Shown here: in pieces, positions 1-9,483 of the stretch
Layout: the number at the start of each line of letters is the position of its first letter
How positions within the stretch are numbered: the stretch's first letter is position 1
Notes under the pieces: generated by a model
What the model saw: only the letters and a program-made list of their open reading frames with translations
Databases searched by the model: none
Told to the model about the DNA's origin: nothing
Source: Pseudomonas psychrophila HA-4
Lineage (GTDB): Bacteria; Pseudomonadota; Gammaproteobacteria; Pseudomonadales; Pseudomonadaceae
Direction of reading: 5' to 3'
Length of the DNA: 64,000 nt
Assembly: GCF_000282975.1 (NCBI RefSeq)
Contig: NZ_ALJC01000120.1
Span: 1 to 64,000, forward strand
Made by a program: the position numbers and the translations under genes

Positions 1-40
1 CCCTAGCCCTCTCCCGGAGGGAGAGGGCTAGGGTGAGGGC
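1..40. repeat. GC-rich inverted repeat (REP-like)
   Basis: A perfect 15-bp inverted repeat: CCCTAGCCCTCTCCC at 1-15 and its complement at 19-33, around a 3-base loop, followed by tgagggc. It lies just downstream of accA, so it could also end the accA transcript. A close relative occurs at 44811-44867. The left flank is cut by the window edge. Confidence 0.7.
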
Positions 41-50
41 TTGCTTTAAA

Positions 51-998
51 TCAGAGGCCGTAGCTCATCAGGCGGTCATAACGACGCTTGAGCAAGGTTT
101 CGGTGTCCAGCTTTTTCAGCATATCCAACTGCGATGCCAGTTCGCTACGAATGGTCGCAGACGCTGCCGACGGGTCGCGATGCGCGCCGCCCAATGGCTC
201 AGTGATCACCTTGTCAACAATACCTAGGCCTTTGAGGCGCTCAGCGGTAATGCCCATGGCTTCTGCTGCGTCCGGCGCTTTTTCAGCAGTTTTCCAAAGA
301 ATCGATGCGCAACCTTCTGGCGAGATCACCGCGTAAGTCGAGTACTGAAGCATGTTCAACTGATCGCAAACGCCAATCGCCAATGCACCACCCGAGCCGC
401 CTTCACCAATAACAGTGGCGATGATCGGCGTTTTCAAACGCGCCATCACCCGCAGGTTCCAGGCAATCGCTTCACTCTGGTTGCGCTCTTCTGCGTCGAT
501 ACCAGGATAAGCGCCAGGGGTGTCGATGAACGTCAGGATTGGCATTTTGAAACGCTCAGCCATTTCCATCAAACGGCAGGCTTTACGATAGCCTTCAGGG
601 CGCGGCATACCGAAGTTACGGCGGACCTTCTCACGGACTTCACGACCTTTCTGATGACCAATAACCATTACTGGCTGGTCATCAAGACGCGCAATACCGC
701 CAACGATGGCAGCGTCATCAGAGAAATGGCGGTCGCCGTGTAGCTCATCGAACTCAGTGAAGATGTGATCAATGTAGTCCAGGGTGTAAGGACGACGCGG
801 GTGACGGGCCAAGCGAGCAATTTGCCAGCTGGTCAGTTTGCCGAAAATATCTTCAGTCAGCGTTTTGCTTTTGTCTTGCAGGCGAGAGATTTCATCGCTG
901 ATGTTCAGCGAATTGTCATTACCGACCAAGCGCAACTCTTCGATTTTGGCTTGCAGGTCAGCAATCGGCTGTTCGAAATCAAGAAAATTCGGGTTCAT
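51..998 (-). CDS. accA: Acetyl-CoA carboxylase carboxyltransferase subunit alpha
   Basis: AccA pairs with AccD to form the carboxyltransferase that moves CO2 from biotin on AccB to acetyl-CoA, giving malonyl-CoA for fatty acid synthesis in the cytoplasm. The 315-residue product matches the usual length of about 315-320. It has the crotonase-like fold signature and the glycine-rich GEGGSGGALAIG segment at about residues 198-209, expected in the acetyl-CoA pocket. I chose the ATG at 998 (protein starts MNPNFLDFEQPIA) because this is the conserved N-terminus; an in-frame ATG two codons upstream (1004) is possible. It follows dnaE on the same strand after about 180 bases, a standard Pseudomonas order. 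Confidence 0.97.
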   Translation of the reverse strand: MNPNFLDFEQPIADLQAKIEELRLVGNDNSLNISDEISRLQDKSKTLTEDIFGKLTSWQIARLARHPRRPYTLDYIDHIFTEFDELHGDRHFSDDAAIVGGIARLDDQPVMVIGHQKGREVREKVRRNFGMPRPEGYRKACRLMEMAERFKMPILTFIDTPGAYPGIDAEERNQSEAIAWNLRVMARLKTPIIATVIGEGGSGGALAIGVCDQLNMLQYSTYAVISPEGCASILWKTAEKAPDAAEAMGITAERLKGLGIVDKVITEPLGGAHRDPSAASATIRSELASQLDMLKKLDTETLLKRRYDRLMSYGL

Positions 999-1153
999 AA
1001 GCATCCGTCTTGGGTCGGCGGCAAAGCATGCCAGTGGGTTCGAAGCCCAGCATTTGCTGGTGATTCCAACCTGACTGGGGCAGCCGGTTGATCTGTATCG
1101 CGCCTACCTTAAGGGACAGGCGCTCTCAGGTCGAGATTAAAAATTCAGGTCAA

Positions 1154-1181
1154 GGTCAGGGCGCGCTAATCGCCCCTGACC
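1154..1181 (-). terminator. Hairpin after dnaE, possible terminator
   Basis: GGTCAGG-GCG (1154-1163) pairs with CGCCCCTGACC (1171-1181) with one bulge, immediately downstream of the dnaE stop on the minus strand. A short T run (ATTTTTAA in the minus transcript) follows about 10 bases later. It may partly separate dnaE from accA. Confidence 0.45.
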
Positions 1182-1182
1182 G

Positions 1183-4100
1183 TCAACGGTATTGGAGGAA
1201 GACGTTGTCTTTCCCGAACTGGTCACGCAAGGCTTGAATCAGGCTGTCTGCCGGATCAATTCGCCAGGTATCGCCAAACTGCAACATGGCCTTGGCGTCT
1301 TCGCCGGTGTAGTCCATGGTGATCGGGCAGGCCCCACGATGTTTCTTGAACAAATCACCCAGCACACGCAGTTGATCGCCTTTGAGCGCAGTTTGCGTCA
1401 CCTTCAGACGCAGGCTTTCAGCCAAGCTGGTACGCGCTTCTTCCATGCTCATCACCCGCTTGACCCGCAGGCGCAAGCCACCGGAGAAATCGTCGTTACT
1501 GACTTCGCCTTCTACCACCACCATGGCATCAGTCTGCAACAACGATTGCGCCGAATGGAAGGCCTCAGCAAAAAGCGACGCTTCAATCCGCCCTGAACGG
1601 TCGTCAAGGGTGATGAAGCCCATCTTGTCGCCTTTTTTGTTCTTCATCACCCGCAACGCGATGATCATGCCCGCGACGGTCTGTGTGTCTCGTGCAGGCT
1701 TTAGGTCAATGATGCGCTGACGGGCAAAACGGCGAATCTCACCTTCGTACTCGTCAATTGGGTGACCGGTCAGGTAGAGCCCAAGGGTATCTTTCTCACC
1801 CTTTAAGCGCTCTTTAAGCGTCAGTTCCTTTGCCTTGCGATGGTTCGCATAGACATCCGCGTCTACCTCGACAAACAACCCGCCGAACAAGTCGGCATGC
1901 CCGCTGTCATGGGTTCTCGCTGTTTGCTCAGCCGCCTTGATCGCCTCTTCCATCGCTGTGAGCAACACGGCTCGGTTCTGGTCGATGTGCGTTTGGTAAG
2001 CCTTGGGTTCGTCATAGAAGAAAGGCCCCAGTCGATCTAGGGCGCCACTGCGGATCAAACCGTCGAGGGTGCGCTTATTAATACGTTTAAGGTCGACACG
2101 CGCGCAGAAATCGAACAAGTCAGTAAACGGACCGTCCTTGCGCGCTTCGGTTATGGCCTCAACCGGCCCCTCGCCAACCCCTTTGATCGCACCGAGGCCA
2201 TAAATGATGCGACCCTCATCGTTAACCGTGAACTTAAACTCCGAAGCATTCACATCCGGGGCGTCAAGACGCAGCTTCATGGTGCGAATTTCTTCGATCA
2301 AGGTCACAACCTTGTCGGTGTTGTGCATATCTGCCGACAGTACCGCGGCCATAAAAGGCGCCGGGTAATGGGTTTTCAGCCAGGCCGTCTGGTACGACAC
2401 CAAACCATAGGCGGCGGAGTGGGATTTGTTAAAGCCATAACCGGCGAACTTTTCTACCAGGTCGAAAATGTTACCGGCCAGGTCAGCATCAATATTGTTG
2501 TTGCCACACCCTTCGATGAAACCGCCGCGCTGCTTGGCCATTTCTTCGGGTTTTTTCTTACCCATGGCGCGACGTAGCATGTCAGCGCCGCCGAGGGTAT
2601 AACCGGCCATGACCTGCGCAATCTGCATCACTTGTTCTTGGTACAGGATGATGCCGTACGTCGGCGCCAATACCGGCTTGAGGCCTTCGTACTGGTAGTC
2701 CGAGTGCGGGTACGCCAGTTCGGCGCGGCCGTGCTTACGGTTGATAAAGTCATCAACCATGCCTGATTGCAGGGGCCCCGGACGGAACAGAGCCACCAGT
2801 GCGATCAAGTCTTCCAAGCAGTCGGGCTTGAGCTTTTTGATCAGCTCTTTCATACCCCGCGACTCAAGCTGGAACACCGCAGTGGTCTCAGCCTTTTGCA
2901 ACAACTGATAGGTTGGTTTGTCGTCCAGCGGGATGAAGGCGATGTCCAGCGGCGCTTCATTGACCTTGGCGCGATCGCGGTTGATGGTTTTCAGCGCCCA
3001 GTCGATAACGGTCAGGGTCCGCAGACCCAGGAAGTCAAACTTCACCAGCCCAGCCGACTCAACGTCATCCTTGTCGAACTGGGTCACCAGACCACCGCCC
3101 TCTTCGTCGCAATAAATCGGCGAAAAGTCAGTCAGTTTAGTCGGTGCGATAACCACACCACCGGCGTGCTTACCCACGTTACGCACAACGCCCTCAAGCT
3201 TGCGCGCCATTTCCCAGATTTCGGCAGCTTCTTCATCGACTTTGATGAAGTCACGCAGGATCTCTTCCTGCTCGAAGGCTTTTTCGAGGGTCATGCCGAC
3301 TTCGAACGGAATCATCTTCGACAGACGGTCAGCCAAGCCATAAGACTTACCTTGAACGCGCGCCACGTCGCGGATTACTGCCTTCGCCGCCATCGAACCA
3401 AAGGTGATGATCTGGCTTACCGCGTTGCGGCCATACTTCTGCGCCACATATTCAATGACCCGGTCGCGACCATCCATGCAGAAGTCGACGTCGAAGTCGG
3501 GCATCGATACCCGTTCCGGGTTAAGGAATCGTTCAAACAGCAGGTCGTATTCCAACGGATCAAGGTCAGTAATCTTCTGCACATAAGCCACCAGCGACCC
3601 GGCACCCGAGCCCCGGCCAGGCCCCACGGGCACGCCGTTGCTTTTAGCCCACTGGATAAAGTCCATTACGATCAGGAAGTAACCGGGGAACCCCATCTGG
3701 ATGATGATATCCAGCTCGAAATTCAGTCGATCGACGTACACCTGACGCTTGGCGTCGTAATCCTCGGTGGTGTCTTTGGGCAGCAGAACGCTGAGGCGGT
3801 CTTCCAGACCGTCAAACGACACTTTGCGGAAATACTCATCGATGGTCATGCCATCGGGAATCGGAAAGTTGGGCAAAAAGTGAGTGCCCAGCTTGACGTC
3901 AATGTTGCAGCGCTTGGCGATTTCGACCGAGTTCTCAAGCGCCTCGGGCAGGTCACTGAACAGCTCGGCCATTTCTTCGGCACTTTTCAGGTACTGCTGA
4001 TCGCTGTAGTTCTTGGAGCGACGCGGGTCATCAAGGGCACGACCTTCGCCGATGCACACGCGAGTTTCGTGAGCTTCGAAGTCCTGCTGCTTGAGGAAGC

Positions 4101-4704
4101 GCACATCGTTAGTTGCCACCAATGGCGCGCCGATTGCGTCGGCCAGCGCCACAGCCGCATGCAGATGCTCTTCGTCATTGGGACGCTTAGTGCGCTGTAC
4201 TTCGAGGTAAAAACGGTCCGGGAACACCGCCATCCATTCACGGGCCAGTACTTGCGCCTCATCGGCATTACCACTGAGCAGTGCAAGACCGATTTCGCCC
4301 TCTTTGGCCGCCGAGAGCATGATCAAGCCGTCAGCAGCTTCAGCCACCCACTCGCGCTCGATAATCACCTGACCGTTGCGCTGGCCGTCGATGAAACCAC
4401 GCGAAATCAGCTCGGTCAGATTGCGATAACCCACGGCATTCATTGCCAACAGGCTGATACGGCTCAGCGGGTTGTCCGGGTCTTTGTTCGACAGCCACAG
4501 ATCAGCACCGCAAATCGGCTTGATCCCACCGCCCATGGCGGCTTTATAAAATTTGACGAGGGAGCACATGTTGTTCTGATCGGTCACAGCCACGGCGGGC
4601 ATATTCATGCCGGCCAGGGTTTTGATCAGCGGTTTGATCCGCACCAGGCCATCGACCAGGGAGTATTCAGTGTGCAGGCGCAGGTGAACGAATGAAGCCG
4701 GCAT
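1183..4704 (-). CDS. dnaE: DNA polymerase III subunit alpha
   Basis: This is the replicative polymerase that extends leading and lagging strands in the Pol III holoenzyme. The 1173-residue length is typical. The N-terminal PHP domain begins with HLRLHTEYSLVDG. The palm domain has PDFDVDF, with the catalytic acidic residues at about D403 and D405, and the further conserved KFDFLGLRTL supplies the third. The C-terminus carries the OB-fold and tau-binding region. The ATG at 4704 is preceded by AGGATCACC, a good ribosome binding site. It lies 78 bases after rnhB, with a hairpin in between, and precedes accA. Confidence 0.98.
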   Translation of the reverse strand: MPASFVHLRLHTEYSLVDGLVRIKPLIKTLAGMNMPAVAVTDQNNMCSLVKFYKAAMGGGIKPICGADLWLSNKDPDNPLSRISLLAMNAVGYRNLTELISRGFIDGQRNGQVIIEREWVAEAADGLIMLSAAKEGEIGLALLSGNADEAQVLAREWMAVFPDRFYLEVQRTKRPNDEEHLHAAVALADAIGAPLVATNDVRFLKQQDFEAHETRVCIGEGRALDDPRRSKNYSDQQYLKSAEEMAELFSDLPEALENSVEIAKRCNIDVKLGTHFLPNFPIPDGMTIDEYFRKVSFDGLEDRLSVLLPKDTTEDYDAKRQVYVDRLNFELDIIIQMGFPGYFLIVMDFIQWAKSNGVPVGPGRGSGAGSLVAYVQKITDLDPLEYDLLFERFLNPERVSMPDFDVDFCMDGRDRVIEYVAQKYGRNAVSQIITFGSMAAKAVIRDVARVQGKSYGLADRLSKMIPFEVGMTLEKAFEQEEILRDFIKVDEEAAEIWEMARKLEGVVRNVGKHAGGVVIAPTKLTDFSPIYCDEEGGGLVTQFDKDDVESAGLVKFDFLGLRTLTVIDWALKTINRDRAKVNEAPLDIAFIPLDDKPTYQLLQKAETTAVFQLESRGMKELIKKLKPDCLEDLIALVALFRPGPLQSGMVDDFINRKHGRAELAYPHSDYQYEGLKPVLAPTYGIILYQEQVMQIAQVMAGYTLGGADMLRRAMGKKKPEEMAKQRGGFIEGCGNNNIDADLAGNIFDLVEKFAGYGFNKSHSAAYGLVSYQTAWLKTHYPAPFMAAVLSADMHNTDKVVTLIEEIRTMKLRLDAPDVNASEFKFTVNDEGRIIYGLGAIKGVGEGPVEAITEARKDGPFTDLFDFCARVDLKRINKRTLDGLIRSGALDRLGPFFYDEPKAYQTHIDQNRAVLLTAMEEAIKAAEQTARTHDSGHADLFGGLFVEVDADVYANHRKAKELTLKERLKGEKDTLGLYLTGHPIDEYEGEIRRFARQRIIDLKPARDTQTVAGMIIALRVMKNKKGDKMGFITLDDRSGRIEASLFAEAFHSAQSLLQTDAMVVVEGEVSNDDFSGGLRLRVKRVMSMEEARTSLAESLRLKVTQTALKGDQLRVLGDLFKKHRGACPITMDYTGEDAKAMLQFGDTWRIDPADSLIQALRDQFGKDNVFLQYR

Positions 4705-4736
4705 GGTGATCCTGTCTATAAGCTTTGGGAAACAAC

Positions 4737-4760
4737 AAGGCCCGGATTGTACCGGGCCTT
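4737..4760 (-). terminator. Hairpin between rnhB and dnaE
   Basis: AAGGCCCGG (4737-4745) and CCGGGCCTT (4752-4760) form a perfect 9-bp stem with a 6-base loop. In the minus strand it is followed by TTGTTGTTT. It sits in the 78-base gap between rnhB and dnaE, so it could attenuate read-through from the lipid A operon into dnaE. Confidence 0.55.
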
Positions 4761-4782
4761 GGCAAAAACATCAGCCTTGAGG

Positions 4783-5424
4783 CTAAACCTTGGCAAGACC
4801 TTCGAGGGCCTCATAGGCGCGGCGAACCGGACCAAACGATCGCCGATGAATCGGTGTCGGGCCCAGACGTTCAAGCGCCTCCAGATGGACGGTCGTCGGG
4901 TAACCCTTATGACCGCCAATGCCGTAGCCAGGATATTGCAACTCGAATGCCGCCATCTCACGGTCACGGCTGACCTTGGCCAGAATTGAAGCCGCGGCAA
5001 TGGCAGGCACTTTACTGTCGCCTTTAACCACTGCCTCAGCAGGCATGGCCAATTTGGGGCAGCGATTGCCGTCGATCATCGCCAGTTTAGGGGTAATGCT
5101 CAGCCCCTCCACCGCGCGCTGCATGGCCAACATCGTGGCATGCAGAATATTCAGTTCGTCGATTTCCTCGACTTCAGCCCGAGCGATATGCCAGCTCAAT
5201 GCTTTTTCACAGATTTCGTCGAAGAGTTTTTCGCGACGTGCCTCGGTGAGCTTCTTGGAGTCGTTAAGCCCCGCGATAGGACGCGCAGGATCGAGTATCA
5301 CTGCTGCCGTGACCACGGCGCCGCATAACGGGCCACGGCCGACTTCATCAACACCGGCAACCAGGTCGTCGACCTGATTAACCAGATTGAAGTCCAATCC
5401 GATTTGCATATTCACTGTACTCAT
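4783..5424 (-). CDS. rnhB: Ribonuclease HII
   Basis: RNase HII cuts RNA in RNA-DNA hybrids and starts the removal of single ribonucleotides misincorporated in DNA. The family core is clear: GVDEVGRGPLCG carries the first catalytic Asp and Glu, NDSKKLTE follows, and the MIDGNRCP segment has a further acidic residue. From the ATG at 5424 the product is 213 residues. This start overlaps the lpxB stop as ATGA, which favours coupling, but an internal ATG at 5409 (MQIGLDFNLV) would give the more usual N-terminus. It is the last gene of the lpxD-fabZ-lpxA-lpxB run, as in other gammaproteobacteria. Confidence 0.95.
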   Translation of the reverse strand: MSTVNMQIGLDFNLVNQVDDLVAGVDEVGRGPLCGAVVTAAVILDPARPIAGLNDSKKLTEARREKLFDEICEKALSWHIARAEVEEIDELNILHATMLAMQRAVEGLSITPKLAMIDGNRCPKLAMPAEAVVKGDSKVPAIAAASILAKVSRDREMAAFELQYPGYGIGGHKGYPTTVHLEALERLGPTPIHRRSFGPVRRAYEALEGLAKV

Positions 5425-6551
5425 TTGGATGTTGCGATCAGACCCAGTACCGCATCTGCGGCCTGATTAGAAGCGTCTAGACGCAAGGTTCGATGGATCT
5501 CATCGAAGCCACGGGTTTGCTCTTCGCCACTGTCCAGCAAAGGCAGCAGGGTTTCAGCCAGCGCCTCGGGAGTCGCCGCATCTTGCAACAACTCTGGCAC
5601 CAGCAGCCGTTGAGCCAACAAGTTAGGCAGTGACACGTAAGGGCTTTTAACCAAACGCTTGAGAATCCAGAACGTCAACGACGAGAGACGATAAGCGACG
5701 ACCATGGGACGCTTGTACAGCAGCGCCTCTAGGGTGGCAGTACCCGACGCTATCAGCACCGCATCGCAGGCGGCCAGCGCCACGTGTGACTTGCCATCGA
5801 GCAACGTCACGGGTAAATCACGGCCGACCAGCAGTTGCTCAATCTGGATACGCCGCGCATGACCTGCGCACGGCAGGACAAAACGTACTTCGGGCCGCGC
5901 CTCGCGAATTTTCTGCGCGGCATCCAGAAACAAGCCACCCAACTTGCCGACCTCACCGCCACGACTGCCCGGCATCAACGCCACTAACGGCCCATCAGGC
6001 AAGCCCAACTCAGCACGGGCCGCCGCACGATCAGCTTCAAGCGGAATGGCATCAGCCAATGAGTGCCCGACAAACCGTACCGGAACGCCCTTTTCTTCAT
6101 AGAATTTGGCTTCAAACGGAAACAGCGTCAGCATCAAATCGCAGCCTTCGCGGATTTTCAGCACCCGTTTCTGACGCCAGGCCCAAACAGACGGGCTCAC
6201 GTAGTGAACGGTTTTGATCCCGGCACGGCGTAATTGGAGTTCGATATTGAGGGTGAAGTCAGGGGCATCGATACCGATAAAAACATCAGGCTTTTCAGCA
6301 ATCAGCGTTTGCACCAGTGCTTTGCGGCGCTTGAGCAGTTCGCGCAAACGGCCAAGGACTTCAACCAGCCCCATCACTGATAAACGCTCCATCGGGAAGT
6401 AAGAGGTCATGCCCTCAGCTTCCATCAATGGCCCGCCAACGCCCATAAATTCGATATCTGGATGCTGAGCTTTAAGCGCCCGCATCAGCCCTGAACCCAG
6501 AATGTCACCAGAGGCTTCGCCTGCCACCAGCGCAATACGCAATCTAGCCAT
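5421..6551 (-). CDS. lpxB: Lipid-A-disaccharide synthase
   Basis: LpxB, a GT19 family enzyme at the inner membrane, joins UDP-2,3-diacylglucosamine with lipid X to form the lipid A disaccharide. The 376 residues match the family length. It starts MARLRIALVAGEASGDILG, the conserved N-terminal loop, and has the characteristic VSPSVWAWRQKR segment, LMPGSRGGEV and the C-terminal SGTATLEALL motif of the nucleotide-sugar site. The gene starts 2 bases after the lpxA stop and overlaps rnhB by 4 bases, so it is firmly in the operon. Confidence 0.97.
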   Translation of the reverse strand: MARLRIALVAGEASGDILGSGLMRALKAQHPDIEFMGVGGPLMEAEGMTSYFPMERLSVMGLVEVLGRLRELLKRRKALVQTLIAEKPDVFIGIDAPDFTLNIELQLRRAGIKTVHYVSPSVWAWRQKRVLKIREGCDLMLTLFPFEAKFYEEKGVPVRFVGHSLADAIPLEADRAAARAELGLPDGPLVALMPGSRGGEVGKLGGLFLDAAQKIREARPEVRFVLPCAGHARRIQIEQLLVGRDLPVTLLDGKSHVALAACDAVLIASGTATLEALLYKRPMVVAYRLSSLTFWILKRLVKSPYVSLPNLLAQRLLVPELLQDAATPEALAETLLPLLDSGEEQTRGFDEIHRTLRLDASNQAADAVLGLIATSK

Positions 6552-6553
6552 GA

Positions 6554-7330
6554 CTAGCGCGTAATGCCGCGAGTGGAGGAACGGATAGATTCGACAAACA
6601 TCGCAACTTCAGGAAATTGCACAGCAGGTTCGGCGAGTTCGGCAAGCGCCTGATCAACCGTCAGACCTTGTCGATAAACTACTTTGTAGGCTCTACGCAG
6701 GGCATGAATGGCTTCATCACTGAAACCCCGGCGACGCATGCCTTCAAAGTTCATGCTGCGGGCCTCGGCAGGGCTGCCGAACACGGTGACAAATGCCGGA
6801 ACGTCCTTGCCAATAGCAGTGCCCATACCCGAGAAGCTATGTGCGCCGATATGACAGAATTGATGGACCAGCGTAAAACCCGACAGAATCGCCCAATCAC
6901 CCATATGCACATGGCCAGCCAACGCGGCGTTATTGACCAAAATGCAGTGATTGCCGATGACGCTGTCATGCCCGATGTGGGCATAAGCCATCACCAAGTT
7001 GTGATCACCCAGCGTCGTTTCGGAACGGTCTTGGACCGTGCCACGGTGGATGGTGACGCCCTCACGAATCACGTTGTGATCACCGATCACCAGGCGCGTT
7101 TCTTCGCCCTTGTACTTCAGATCAGGTGTGTCCTCGCCTACCGAAGAAAACTGGTAGATACGATTGTGTTTACCGATCCTGGTTGGGCCTTTGAGAATCA
7201 CATGCGGCCCAATCACAGTCCCCTCGCCGATTTCCACACCTGCGCCGATGATCGACCACGGGCCGACCTCGACGTCGTCGGCCAAAATGGCCGTCGGATC
7301 GATGATTGCGCGAGGGTCAATCAAACTCAT
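6554..7330 (-). CDS. lpxA: Acyl-ACP--UDP-N-acetylglucosamine O-acyltransferase
   Basis: LpxA performs the first step of lipid A synthesis, adding a 3-hydroxyacyl chain from ACP to UDP-GlcNAc. The 258-residue protein is built of hexapeptide repeats of a left-handed beta-helix through about residue 190 (for example IGPHVILKGPTRIGKHN), followed by a helical C-terminus. The catalytic histidine region MAYAHIGHDSVIGNHC is present. Its ATG overlaps the fabZ stop as ATGA, and lpxB starts 2 bases after its stop. Confidence 0.97.
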   Translation of the reverse strand: MSLIDPRAIIDPTAILADDVEVGPWSIIGAGVEIGEGTVIGPHVILKGPTRIGKHNRIYQFSSVGEDTPDLKYKGEETRLVIGDHNVIREGVTIHRGTVQDRSETTLGDHNLVMAYAHIGHDSVIGNHCILVNNAALAGHVHMGDWAILSGFTLVHQFCHIGAHSFSGMGTAIGKDVPAFVTVFGSPAEARSMNFEGMRRRGFSDEAIHALRRAYKVVYRQGLTVDQALAELAEPAVQFPEVAMFVESIRSSTRGITR

Positions 7331-7767
7331 AGTTTGCGTTCCGCACAGATAATTTCAGCCGAGCACACCGGCTTGCCGTCAACCGATGCCTGGCACTCAA
7401 ACTTCCAGATAGAGCGCTTGCAGCTCAGGAACTTGGCTTCAAGGATCAGTTGATCACCTGGCAGCACGGGCTGGCGGAAACGCAGTTTGTCAGAACCTAC
7501 GAAATAATAGAGTGTGCCGTCCGCTGGTTTAACGTCCAGCATCTTGAAACCCAGGATGCCAGCTGCCTGAGCCATGGCTTCAATGATCAATACGCCGGGC
7601 ATGATAGGGTGCGCCGGGAAGTGACCGTTGAAGAAAGGTTCGTTGATGCTGACATTCTTGTAAGCACGAATGCGCTTGTTCTCGACATCCAGATCCACCA
7701 CCCGGTCCACCAGCAGGAAAGGGTAACGGTGGGGCAGATATTCGCGAATCTCGTTGATGTCCATCAT
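7327..7767 (-). CDS. fabZ: 3-hydroxyacyl-ACP dehydratase
   Basis: FabZ dehydrates 3-hydroxyacyl-ACP in fatty acid elongation and competes with LpxA and LpxD for the same acyl-ACP pool, which explains its place between them. The 146-residue hotdog-fold protein has the catalytic His in FFNGHFPAHPIMPGV and the catalytic Glu in IIEAMAQAAG. Two adjacent ATG codons (7767 and 7764) could serve as the start, and neither has a strong Shine-Dalgarno match. It overlaps lpxA by 4 bases and lies 109 bases after lpxD. Confidence 0.97.
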   Translation of the reverse strand: MMDINEIREYLPHRYPFLLVDRVVDLDVENKRIRAYKNVSINEPFFNGHFPAHPIMPGVLIIEAMAQAAGILGFKMLDVKPADGTLYYFVGSDKLRFRQPVLPGDQLILEAKFLSCKRSIWKFECQASVDGKPVCSAEIICAERKL

Positions 7768-7876
7768 TTCGTGGGGAAGCCTGTAATAAAGATTGGGCGC
7801 GCGCGACTAAGGCGCGCTCCTCTAGCAAATCAAGGAAGCAAACCAGTGGCTATGCACTCTTGATATGGAAAATGTA

Positions 7877-8932
7877 CTAGCCCTCTGAAGAAGCTTTACC
7901 GTTCGGGGTCACTTCCCCGACGCGCTTTTCCAGATGCTTAAGCCGTCTTGCAATGTCATCCAACTGACGAATACGTGCAGCACTTTTGCGCCACTCGGCA
8001 GCCGGCTGCATAGCAGTACCGGAAGAATAGGCTCCTGGCTCGGTGATCGAATGAGTCACCATCGTCATGCCAGTCAAGAACACGTTGTCACATACTTCAA
8101 TGTGACCTACCAAACCAACACCACCCGCCAACATACAATGCTTGCCGATTTTAGTGCTGCCGGAGATCCCCACACAGGCGGCCATCGCCGTATGGTCACC
8201 GATTTGAACGTTGTGCGCGATTTGGATCTGGTTATCCAGTTTGACGCCGTTACCAATTAGTGTGTCGGCCAAGGCGCCACGATCGATGGCGGTGTTAACG
8301 CCTATTTCGACATCATCGCCCAAGGTGACACCACCAATTTGGGCAATTTTCTGCCAGACACCTTTCTCGTTGGCGAAACCAAAACCTTCACCACCCAGCA
8401 CAGCACCCGACTGAATGACCACACGCTTGCCAATATGCACATCGTGATAGAGGGTGACCCGAGGGGCCAACCAACCACCCTCACCGATCGAACTGCGAGC
8501 ACCGATAAAGCAATGTGCACCCAAGGTGACACCAGCCGCAATTCGCGCACCGCTTTCGATCACCACAAACGGACCAATGCTGGCCAAAGCATCGACCACC
8601 GCATCATCCGCAATCACCGCCGTCGGATGAACCCCGGCAGGCGCTTTAGGTTTGGGATCGAACAAATGGGAAATTCGGGCATAAGCCAAATAAGGATCGG
8701 GCACAACCAGCGCATCCCCGACGTATTCCTGAGCATCGCCTGCCTTGAGCAATACAGCTCCTGCATGGCAATCAACGAGGTATTTACGGTATTGGGGATT
8801 AGCCAGAAAGCTCAACTGAGCTGGGCCGGCCTCTTGTAAAGTGGCCAGCCCAGTAATTTCTTTCTCCGCAGAACCACACAAGGTGGCTCCGAGGAACTCG
8901 GCCAATTGGCCGAGCTTTATAGTCGTGCTCAT
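7877..8932 (-). CDS. lpxD: UDP-3-O-(3-hydroxyacyl)glucosamine N-acyltransferase
   Basis: LpxD adds the second, N-linked, 3-hydroxyacyl chain in lipid A synthesis. The 351-residue protein has the N-terminal uridine-binding domain (LAEFLGATLCG...ITGLATLQEAGPAQLSFLANPQY), a hexapeptide-repeat beta-helix in the middle with the catalytic His in the LDNQIQIAHNVQIGDHT region, and a C-terminal helix ending in RRLKHLEKRV. Only 2 bases separate it from skp upstream, the conserved bamA-skp-lpxD arrangement. Confidence 0.97.
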   Translation of the reverse strand: MSTTIKLGQLAEFLGATLCGSAEKEITGLATLQEAGPAQLSFLANPQYRKYLVDCHAGAVLLKAGDAQEYVGDALVVPDPYLAYARISHLFDPKPKAPAGVHPTAVIADDAVVDALASIGPFVVIESGARIAAGVTLGAHCFIGARSSIGEGGWLAPRVTLYHDVHIGKRVVIQSGAVLGGEGFGFANEKGVWQKIAQIGGVTLGDDVEIGVNTAIDRGALADTLIGNGVKLDNQIQIAHNVQIGDHTAMAACVGISGSTKIGKHCMLAGGVGLVGHIEVCDNVFLTGMTMVTHSITEPGAYSSGTAMQPAAEWRKSAARIRQLDDIARRLKHLEKRVGEVTPNGKASSEG

Positions 8933-8934
8933 AA

Positions 8935-9438
8935 TTACTTCAGCTGGTTCATGCGCTCGATGACTTGGCGAGTGATGTCGTACTGAGGCTTAACATCAAT
9001 CACAGCACCACGCTCGAACACCAGGTCAAAGGCGCCTTTCTTGATCACTTCTTCAACAGCGCTGTCCAGTTTTGGCTTCAGCTGCTTCAGCATTTCACGG
9101 TCAGCAACCGCTTTGGCTTCGTTCAGTTCTTTAGACTGGAACTGGAAGTCACGGGCCTTTTGCTTGAATTCAAGCTCCAAACGCTCACGCTCGCCTTGCT
9201 GCATCTTGTCGCCGCCGCTTACCAGGCGGTCTTGAATACCCTTGGCACTGCTTTCCAAGGTTTTCAGCTTGGTCAGTTGAGGACCGAACTTCTTCTCGGC
9301 ATCTACTGCGTAACGCTTGGCAGCGTCCGATTCGAGCAGTGCCATTTGATAGTTCAGTACAGCAATTTTCATGTCAGCAAAAGCTGGACCTGCTGCCAAC
9401 AGCGAAGCCAGGAGAACCAATTGAGTCAACTTACGCAC
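8935..9438 (-). CDS. skp: Periplasmic chaperone Skp/OmpH
   Basis: Skp is a trimeric chaperone that carries unfolded outer membrane proteins across the periplasm to the Bam complex. The 167-residue product has a signal peptide (MRKLTQLVLLASLLAAGPAFA, cut before DMKIAVLNYQ), then a long charged coiled-coil of about 80-140 residues that forms the tentacles. The start codon is GTG at 9438, supported by AGGGGT about 5 bases upstream and by the clean signal sequence. It lies between bamA (45-base gap) and lpxD (2-base gap). Confidence 0.94.
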   Translation of the reverse strand: MRKLTQLVLLASLLAAGPAFADMKIAVLNYQMALLESDAAKRYAVDAEKKFGPQLTKLKTLESSAKGIQDRLVSGGDKMQQGERERLELEFKQKARDFQFQSKELNEAKAVADREMLKQLKPKLDSAVEEVIKKGAFDLVFERGAVIDVKPQYDITRQVIERMNQLK

Positions 9439-9483
9439 GATGCACCCCTAAAAAATCCGTTGTCTGTATCTAAAGTCAGGCTT

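Noticed and set aside
2767..4695. A 642-codon plus-strand open frame opposite dnaE
   Set aside because: It lies wholly antisense to dnaE, is low-complexity in composition (many His, Gln, Arg) and has no recognisable family. High GC at third positions produces such frames.
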